A DNA stretch of 64,000 nucleotides from CAVTWH01 sp963794685. Lineage in GTDB: Bacteria; Actinomycetota; Actinomycetes; Mycobacteriales; Micromonosporaceae. Below the pieces are notes generated by a model. That model was not told the origin of the DNA and did no database searches. It was given only the letters and a program-made list of their open reading frames with translations. Location: assembly GCA_963794685.1 (NCBI GenBank), contig CAWCFK010000004.1:620001-684000 (forward strand). The letters are read 5' to 3'. Position numbers and translations under genes: made by a program. Positions within the stretch are counted from its first letter, which is position 1; the number at the start of each line of letters is the position of its first letter. Positions 58,855 to 64,000 of this stretch are shown here, piece after piece.

Positions 58855-60396
58855 TCAGGACGGGTGGTTGTGGGCGGTGCCGCCGATCATGAAGGGGTCG
58901 CTGACGCCGGTGTAGGCGAGGTGGGAGATCAGGCCGGTACCCGCGTGCGCCAGGTTGTGGCAGTGGTCCATCCAGATGCCGGGGTTGTCCGCGACGAACG
59001 CGATCACGTACGTGGAGTGGTTCTCCACGTCGAGCGAGTCGACCCACCACGGGCTGCCGTTGGCCGGTACGCCGTCGCGGGAGAGCACCACCGCGTGGTG
59101 GCCGTGCAGGTGCATCGGGTGCACCATGCCGGAGTCGTTGACGATCGTCATGACCACCGTGTCGCCCTCGCTGACCTCGAACATCGGCACGTCCGGGAAG
59201 AGGTGCCCGTTGACCGTCCAGTACCGGCCGGGGACGCCGTCGACGATGCCGAAGCGGCGGCCGATGTGGTAGCTGAAGTGCCGGTCTGCCTGCGCCGGGT
59301 CGAAGCCGAGTGGCGCGGGTTTGCCGTAGCGCAACAGGTTCAGCGTGCCGGTGAGGGCGATGGCGGCAGCCGGTGCGGTACCCGGTGGGCCGACGGCGAG
59401 CGCTACTGTGCTGCCGAGGTCGACGCGGACGGCGGTGCCGTCGGTGGGTACCCGGAAGACGATGTCGACCCGGCCCCCGGCCGGCACCACCACCGAGGTC
59501 CCGGTCAGTTCGGTGGGCTGGTTTACCTCGGAACCGTCGACCGCGACCACGGTGAACGGCGCGCCGCTGACCGTGAGCCCGAGCACCACGCTGTCGGTGT
59601 CGATCACCCGTACCCGCACCTGCGCTCCGGCCGGCACGTCCGCCCGACTCAACCCGCTGGCCCCGTTGATGGTCCGGAGCTTGCCGTAGGTGTGCAGGGC
59701 AGCCACGATGTCCGGCCCGCTCGCCGCTGGCGCCGGGGTCGGCGCTGGGGTCGGGGTCGCAGAGGCGGAGGCGGGGCGCGGGGTGACGATCAGGGTGCCG
59801 AACAGGCCGCCGGGGATCTGTTCGCGGGAGTGCTGGTGCGAGTGGTACCAGTAGGTGCCGGCGTCCGGTACCCGGAACCGGTAGACGAACCGGCCGCCCA
59901 CCGGCACCGCGTCCTGGGTGACCCCGGCGACGCCGTCCTCCGCGTTGGGTACGTCGACGCCGTGCCAGTGCAGCGTGACCCCGTCGGGCACGCCCGCGTT
60001 GACCAGCGTGACCTGGAGCAGGTCGCCCTGGGTGACCCGGATGGTGGGGCCGGGGGAGCTGTGGTTGAGGGTGTACCCGGACACCCGTTCGCCGCTCGCC
60101 AGCGTCACGGTCTCCTTGCGTGCCACCAGTTCCACCGCGACGTCGGGGGCTCCGGCAGCCGGCCCGGTGAGATCGGCGACGCTGACGGCGCCGGCGGTGT
60201 GCGCCATGTCGGCCATGCCGGCGGCCGTGGCCGGGTCGGCCGGGCCGCCGCCGTAGTCGGGGTAGCCCATGCCCATCACCGAGTAGCTGGCCGGCAGCAG
60301 ACTGCCGGCCCAGGCCCAGCCGGCCACGACGACCAGCAGCCCGGCGCCCAGCGCCGCGCCCACCCGCCGGGTACGCCGCGACCTGAGCCAACGCAT
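58855..60396 (-). CDS. Multicopper oxidase, membrane-anchored or secreted
   Basis: An extracytoplasmic copper oxidase of about 513 residues. An N-terminal TM/signal segment (GAALGAGLLVVVAGWAWAGS) is followed by cupredoxin domains. Copper sites are HWHG (143-146), HSH (185-187), HPMHLHGHH, and the final HCHNLAHAGTG (H478-C479-H480) with the T1 Cys. There is no Met-rich insert of the CueO type. It probably oxidises metals or phenols. ATG 60396 lies six bases after TATGGT (60403-60408), a leaderless start, which rejects longer readings. It diverges from a cupredoxin gene. Confidence 0.92.
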   Translation of the reverse strand: MRWLRSRRTRRVGAALGAGLLVVVAGWAWAGSLLPASYSVMGMGYPDYGGGPADPATAAGMADMAHTAGAVSVADLTGPAAGAPDVAVELVARKETVTLASGERVSGYTLNHSSPGPTIRVTQGDLLQVTLVNAGVPDGVTLHWHGVDVPNAEDGVAGVTQDAVPVGGRFVYRFRVPDAGTYWYHSHQHSREQIPGGLFGTLIVTPRPASASATPTPAPTPAPAASGPDIVAALHTYGKLRTINGASGLSRADVPAGAQVRVRVIDTDSVVLGLTVSGAPFTVVAVDGSEVNQPTELTGTSVVVPAGGRVDIVFRVPTDGTAVRVDLGSTVALAVGPPGTAPAAAIALTGTLNLLRYGKPAPLGFDPAQADRHFSYHIGRRFGIVDGVPGRYWTVNGHLFPDVPMFEVSEGDTVVMTIVNDSGMVHPMHLHGHHAVVLSRDGVPANGSPWWVDSLDVENHSTYVIAFVADNPGIWMDHCHNLAHAGTGLISHLAYTGVSDPFMIGGTAHNHPS

Positions 60397-61096
60397 TGAT
60401 CGACCATACGTGATTCGGGACTGTTTCCCCATCGCCTGATATTGGCCCACACCAGTCAATTCACACGGTCCGCCCAGCTCGTTTATCTGATTGATGACGA
60501 ATGCATCGGATGATTGCCGGCCAATTCGGTCAATTGTCGGTAAGGGTGCCTCGCGGATTCCCGGCAAGTGGACCTCGGGCTCTGTGTATTGATCGACGCC
60601 GGTAACGGTTGGTGCTGGCACGTCCGATTGGACAGCAGTTCGCCGATCTTCACCCGGAGGCCGACCCGCATTCCAGACAGACGCTCTGACCTGGGCATAT
60701 GCGAAAGATTTGGAGATCAGCAATGGGCGTCGCGAAACCGGAAGCCTTCTTGTCGACTTAACTGTGAGTAGGAAGGATCATTGTTTGGCCTACCCTAACT
60801 ACCTCCCTTGCATTCCCCTATCTGTTCCCCTAGCGCGGTTGCAAGGGTTGCTGGCGTCTCGACCCGACCGTTCGTTCATGTCATCATTGGCCGTGATCAA
60901 ACTGCAGTGACCGACGAACGTTCGCGGCCTGGCGGACGGTGGTGGGAAACGTCGGAAACAGCAATTAACGATCATTAAGTTCGAGGTGCTGACTGGAGGT
61001 GGGACCGGCTCAGGAGTTGGCGGGCGCGGAGGCGTTCCGTCAGCTCGCCAGGGCGGGTCGGGTCGGGCGGTGACGCCACAGTGGGGAGTTGGCGAT
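60397..61096. other. 700-bp AT-richer gene-free region between copper genes
   Basis: No convincing gene in either strand; short open frames lack start signals and have non-coding composition. GC content is visibly below the window average from 60400 to 60990. It holds the multicopper oxidase promoter at the left and, further right, a near-palindrome at 60965. The size and composition suggest a heavily regulated or recently acquired region. Confidence 0.6.
60965..60978. promoter_or_regulatory. Near-perfect palindrome TTAACGATCATTAA
   Basis: The 14-bp site is symmetric except at one position pair (C against A). It is strikingly AT-rich for this genome and lies 119 bp before the cupredoxin gene. 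It may be an operator for the gene row to its right. Confidence 0.4.
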
Positions 61097-61480
61097 ATGG
61101 CATTTCCGCGCATCCTGTTGGCTGTGCCACTGGTTGCCGCCGGCATCTTCGTGCCGGCCGCGAACTCCGACCCGCCCCGGCCACCGGCCGGCGTGCTGGG
61201 CATGCGGCACGAGAAGTTCTCCGCCGACACGGTGACCGTGCGCTGCGGAGACACCCTCACGATGCAGAACAACTCGCGCTGGGCGCACATCATCGGCCCC
61301 GGCCAGAAGGGTCTGCTGGAACCGGCGAGCGCGCAGATCCCGGTACCCCGGCGGGAACTCACCGAGACCGGCGACGTGTACACCACCGGCGCCTGGTCCA
61401 CCCCCGGCACCTACTACCTCACCTGTTCGGTCCATCCCAAGATGACCGTCAAAGTCGTCGTCACCGACTGCTGCTGTTGA
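61097..61480 (+). CDS. Secreted cupredoxin (plastocyanin/amicyanin-like)
   Basis: A 127-residue blue-copper-type protein. A signal or anchor segment (FPRILLAVPLVAAGIFVPAA) precedes a single cupredoxin domain with ligands H64 (WAHIIG), C110, H113 and M116 (CSVHPKM). The C-x2-H-x2-M spacing is that of amicyanin. It would carry electrons outside the membrane, possibly for the neighbouring multicopper oxidase. It ends in three consecutive Cys (TDCCC), which is unusual. ATG 61097 follows GGGGAG. It heads the gene row that ends with the presenilin-like protein. Confidence 0.85.
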   Translation: MAFPRILLAVPLVAAGIFVPAANSDPPRPPAGVLGMRHEKFSADTVTVRCGDTLTMQNNSRWAHIIGPGQKGLLEPASAQIPVPRRELTETGDVYTTGAWSTPGTYYLTCSVHPKMTVKVVVTDCCC

Positions 61481-61565
61481 CCCGGGAGGCAGCAGGTCCG
61501 AGGTCGCGCCTCGGATCTGGTGATGCGGAGTAGATACACCACGAATTGTGGAGGGGAGGATACCA

Positions 61566-61661
61566 ATGTCGTCTCTCATGAGCAGCGTCAAGCACGCTCG
61601 CTACATCATGGGTTCGCTGACCGCCGTGCTGTTCGCCGCCGCCGCGGGCGGCGGCTTCTGA
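61566..61661 (+). CDS. Small hydrophobic peptide, 31 aa
   Basis: A 31-codon frame with one of the best ribosome binding sites in the window (GGAGGGGAGGATACCA before ATG). The peptide has a short polar head with the basic KHAR, then the hydrophobic run YIMGSLTAVLFAAAAGGGF to the end. It looks like a signal peptide or single TM helix ending in helix-breaking glycines. A large stem-loop follows the stop. It is too short for standard gene callers. It may be a precursor, a membrane subunit, or a substrate of the presenilin-like protease downstream. Confidence 0.6.
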   Translation: MSSLMSSVKHARYIMGSLTAVLFAAAAGGGF

Positions 61662-61710
61662 TCCGACGCCCGCGCTCGCGGGCATCCGGAGTCGCTTCGC
61701 GCGACCACCT

Positions 61711-61757
61711 GACCGGCCGGGCGGCGCCAAGCCCACAGCGGCGCCGCCCGGTCGGTC
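61711..61757 (+). terminator. 18-bp stem-loop between the small peptide and the ANL gene
   Basis: GACCGGCCGGGCGGCGCC (61711-61728) pairs with 61740-61757, with one G-T wobble and an 11-base loop. There is no T-run. It starts 49 bases after the peptide stop and would reduce read-through, giving more peptide than downstream enzymes, as in many precursor-peptide operons. Confidence 0.75.
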
Positions 61758-61791
61758 CCACACCCGCAGATACGGCAGCACGGGAGCGGCC

Positions 61792-63225
61792 ATGTTCGAT
61801 ACCGGTGTCCGGCAGTTCCGGATGGCGATGGGGATGGTCTGGGGCCGGCGACTGGACACGGCGAACATCGGCCGGCTGGTCAACGATGCCCTCGCCACCA
61901 TCGCCGAGTTCGGTGAGCCCGGGACGGATGCCCGGGAGTTCATCGACGGTCCCCAGGTCGAGGTGGAGCAGCGGCAACGGATGGCGCTGACCGCCACCCG
62001 TCGGACGGCCCGTCGGTTGGCCGCCCAGTCGACGTTCTACGCGCGCCGGTTCGCCGCCGCCCAGGTGCAGCCGGACAAGCTGGACGCGCAGACGCTGCGG
62101 CGCATTCCGGTGACGGTGAAGGCCGACCTCATCCGCGCGCCAGCCGAATTCCAGTGCGCCGACGCCAGTCGCCACCTGGCCACCAGGACCACCGGCACCA
62201 CCGGGCGGCCGGCCGAAATCTGGCTGTCCCGGTACGAGATCGAGCTGTGGTCCGGGGTCGGCGCGCTCGCCGCGCTGCTGCGCAACGACCTGCGCCCGAG
62301 CGACCTGATGCAGGTCAACGTCAGCTCCCGGGCCACCGCCTCGGTGCAACTGGACGTGGCCACGCTGAGCCTGCTGCACGCGGGTACCCGCATCCTCGGG
62401 CTGGTCCCACCCGACGAGGCGTTGGACAGCCTCGCCGACGGCCAGGTGACTCTGCTCTCGGCGTACCCCAGCTATCTCGGGGAGTTGGAGACCGCGGCCC
62501 GGCGGCGGGGGATGGGGCCGGCGGACTTCCCGAGCCTGCGCCGCGTCGATGTCGGCGGCGAGGTGCTCTCGCCGAGCCTGGCCGCGGCGGCCCGGGAGAC
62601 TTTCGGGGTATCGGTGGTGAACGACATCTTCGGGATGACCGAGGTGCTCCCGGTCACCGGACGCACCTGTAGTCATCGCCACCTGCACCACGACATCAAC
62701 ACCGGCCTGATCGAGTGTCTCGACCTGGACACCGGCGAACTCGCCGTGCCCGGCGCGCTGGCCACCGTGGTGATCACCCCGTTCTTCCCGTACCGGGAGT
62801 GCATGCCGGTGTTCCGCTACGACACCCGCGACGTGGTGCGGGTGCTCCCGGACGAGCCGCTCACCTGCGAGCTGGCCGCGATGCCGGCGACCTCCCAGGT
62901 GCTGGGCAAGGCCGAGCACCTGCTCCGGCCGGCCGGTCGGGTGATCGCCGCCCGCGAGCTGATCGAGGCGATCGAGGCGCTGCCCACCCGACCCTGGCCG
63001 GCCCGCTACCGGGCCCGGGTCGCCGACGGCCGGCTGGCGCTGGAGCTGCCGGCGTCGACGGTCGCCGACTTCGGGCACGCCGCCACCCTCGCCCACCTCG
63101 CCGAACGTGGCCTCGACGTGGACCTGACCGTGGTCTCCGACGAGCTGGCCCGCTCCCTCCGACCCACCCGAAGCGACCTGCGGGAAACGACCTTCGCTGC
63201 CCGCCCGGCACTCATCGGAGCCTGA
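61792..63225 (+). CDS. AMP-dependent synthetase/ligase of the PaaK (phenylacetate-CoA ligase-like) type
   Basis: A 477-residue ANL-superfamily adenylating enzyme. The Thr/Gly-rich AMP loop is TRTTGTTGRPAEIWLS (residues 131-146). The FGMTEV motif matches A5, FRYDTRDVV matches A7, and GKAEHLLRPAGRVIAARELIEAIE matches the A8 hinge and C-terminal domain. There is no obvious carrier-protein domain. It activates a carboxylate, perhaps an aryl or acyl acid, for transfer to CoA or another acceptor. ATG 61792 follows GGGAG. It ends one base before the presenilin-like gene, so the two are co-translated. Confidence 0.88.
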   Translation: MFDTGVRQFRMAMGMVWGRRLDTANIGRLVNDALATIAEFGEPGTDAREFIDGPQVEVEQRQRMALTATRRTARRLAAQSTFYARRFAAAQVQPDKLDAQTLRRIPVTVKADLIRAPAEFQCADASRHLATRTTGTTGRPAEIWLSRYEIELWSGVGALAALLRNDLRPSDLMQVNVSSRATASVQLDVATLSLLHAGTRILGLVPPDEALDSLADGQVTLLSAYPSYLGELETAARRRGMGPADFPSLRRVDVGGEVLSPSLAAAARETFGVSVVNDIFGMTEVLPVTGRTCSHRHLHHDINTGLIECLDLDTGELAVPGALATVVITPFFPYRECMPVFRYDTRDVVRVLPDEPLTCELAAMPATSQVLGKAEHLLRPAGRVIAARELIEAIEALPTRPWPARYRARVADGRLALELPASTVADFGHAATLAHLAERGLDVDLTVVSDELARSLRPTRSDLRETTFAARPALIGA

Positions 63226-63226
63226 C

Positions 63227-64000
63227 ATGACCAGTAGCGCGGCGCATCTCGCGTACTTCCAGCTCTGGGTGGCGCTGATCGGCTCGATCTCGGTGAGCCT
63301 GGGCGCCTGGTACTACCTGCGCCGGGTACGCCTGGACCGGCCGGCCATCGGCACCTTCAACAGCCGCGACATCGCCGTGCTGTTCGTCGCGCTGGGTACC
63401 CTGCCGGTGTTCTACCTGACCCTGCCCCGGGCGCTGCTGACCACCCTGCTGGCGATCACGTTCTGCGCCTCGGTCTCCATCGGCTTCGGTCCGGTGGTCG
63501 GCCGGGCCGCGGTGTGGCTGGGCATCGGGCTGCTGATCGGCGGCGACATCTGGATCGGCCGGACCATGCTCGGCACGGTCGCCGGCTGGCAGCTCTACTG
63601 GACCTTCAACAGCATCCTGGTCATCCTCGGCGCGATCTCGGTGGCCAACCTGTACGTGCAGGGCGGCATGAAGCTCAAGCACATCTCCTGGCTGGCGCTG
63701 ATCCTGGCTGGCTACGACGCCTTCTTCACGGCCGTGTTCCCGGTGACCGACCAGCTGGTTCAGGAGTTCCTCGGCTACCCGCTCGACCCGTCGGTCGGCA
63801 TGCGCTGGGGCTTCGACAATGCCGCGATCGGCCTGGGCGACCTGCTGGTCTACGCCACCTTCGTGGTCGCCGCCGTCAAGGCATACGGCAGGCGCGCCGG
63901 CTGGCTCGCCTTCACCGTGGTCGTCACCTTCGGTGCGGCCGTACCGGCGCTGGTTCCGCTGCTGATCAACTATGTGAACGCCCGTACCGACACGCTGGTC
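63227..64000 (+). CDS. Presenilin/SPP-like intramembrane aspartyl protease (3' end outside window)
   Basis: The visible 258 residues form at least eight hydrophobic segments. The three hallmarks of family A22 proteases occur in order: Y163-D164 in LILAGYDAFF, G202-L203-G204-D205 in AAIGLGDLLVYA, and P240-A241-L242 in AAVPALVPLL. The two aspartates lie in adjacent predicted helices, and PAL is 35 residues after the GxGD Asp, close to archaeal presenilin homologues. Such enzymes cut TM helices such as spent signal peptides. It is co-translated with the ANL enzyme. No stop is reached. It could still be a non-proteolytic membrane protein, but three motifs in order argue against that. Confidence 0.75.
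   Translation, partial: MTSSAAHLAYFQLWVALIGSISVSLGAWYYLRRVRLDRPAIGTFNSRDIAVLFVALGTLPVFYLTLPRALLTTLLAITFCASVSIGFGPVVGRAAVWLGIGLLIGGDIWIGRTMLGTVAGWQLYWTFNSILVILGAISVANLYVQGGMKLKHISWLALILAGYDAFFTAVFPVTDQLVQEFLGYPLDPSVGMRWGFDNAAIGLGDLLVYATFVVAAVKAYGRRAGWLAFTVVVTFGAAVPALVPLLINYVNARTDTLV

Noticed and set aside
60433..60723. About 110-residue N-terminal extension of the multicopper oxidase
   Set aside because: It has non-coding composition and runs through the promoter. ATG 60396 has a leaderless -10 box and is followed by the signal segment.

Overview
This window is a 64 kb piece of a high-GC actinobacterial chromosome, most probably from the family Micromonosporaceae (Micromonospora-like). The evidence is the very high GC content, frequent GTG starts, many leaderless promoters (TAnnnT 6-7 nt before the start codon), and gene content: EttA, group II truncated haemoglobin, class F sortase, a mycothiol-type Rv2466c homologue, an Rv2231c-type CobC, and an OtsA plus OtsB-GH15 pair. 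I saw no rRNA, CRISPR array, insertion sequence or prophage. One tRNA is present, tRNA-Arg(TCT).

Layout. 0-9.2 kb holds small regulators and enzymes: a WYL regulator with a 19-bp-arm operator facing an epoxide hydrolase, an M20 amidohydrolase, an alpha/beta hydrolase, an SSB paralogue behind two DnaA boxes, and a TetR regulator facing a monooxygenase-like protein and a methyltransferase. 9.5-24.2 kb carries late cobalamin genes in two blocks (cobD-cobQ, then cobC-cobT-cysG/cobA), separated by an M48 peptidase, a histidine phosphatase-like protein, an M20 dipeptidase, an ATP-dependent DNA ligase, a SURF1 protein and a class A penicillin-binding protein. 24.2-31.8 kb is a sugar-uptake locus: a LacI regulator, a lipoprotein binding protein, two permeases with no ATPase, and a GH13 alpha-glucosidase. 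Two similar operator-like palindromes suggest one regulon. 32.7-36.9 kb encodes trehalose synthesis and probably turnover (OtsA, then an OtsB-GH15 fusion). 37.2-40.4 kb is a four-gene overlapping operon starting with ettA.

40.6-58.8 kb is housekeeping and cell-surface material: YbjN, GlbO, MFS, MscS, HNH, sortase F with a secreted protein, a CtaJ-like protein, DUF5130, PepN, an Rv2466c homologue, DUF1015, RpiB, an Eis-type acetyltransferase, a protein kinase, LtrA and a hypothetical. Between 46 and 58 kb there are about eleven apparent single-base frameshifts in five genes. Two more lie at 8.9 and 16.1 kb. Nearly all have the sense of one extra base. I read these genes as intact in the organism and broken by sequence errors, but that needs the reads.

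58.9-64 kb is the most unusual part. A secreted multicopper oxidase diverges across a 700-bp AT-richer region from a row of genes: an amicyanin-like cupredoxin, a 31-residue hydrophobic peptide with a strong ribosome binding site, a large stem-loop, a PaaK/ANL-type adenylating enzyme, and a polytopic membrane protein with the YD, GxGD and PAL motifs of presenilin/signal-peptide-peptidase intramembrane aspartyl proteases. I found no description of this combination in memory. It is the best candidate here for an undescribed system, and it runs off the right edge.
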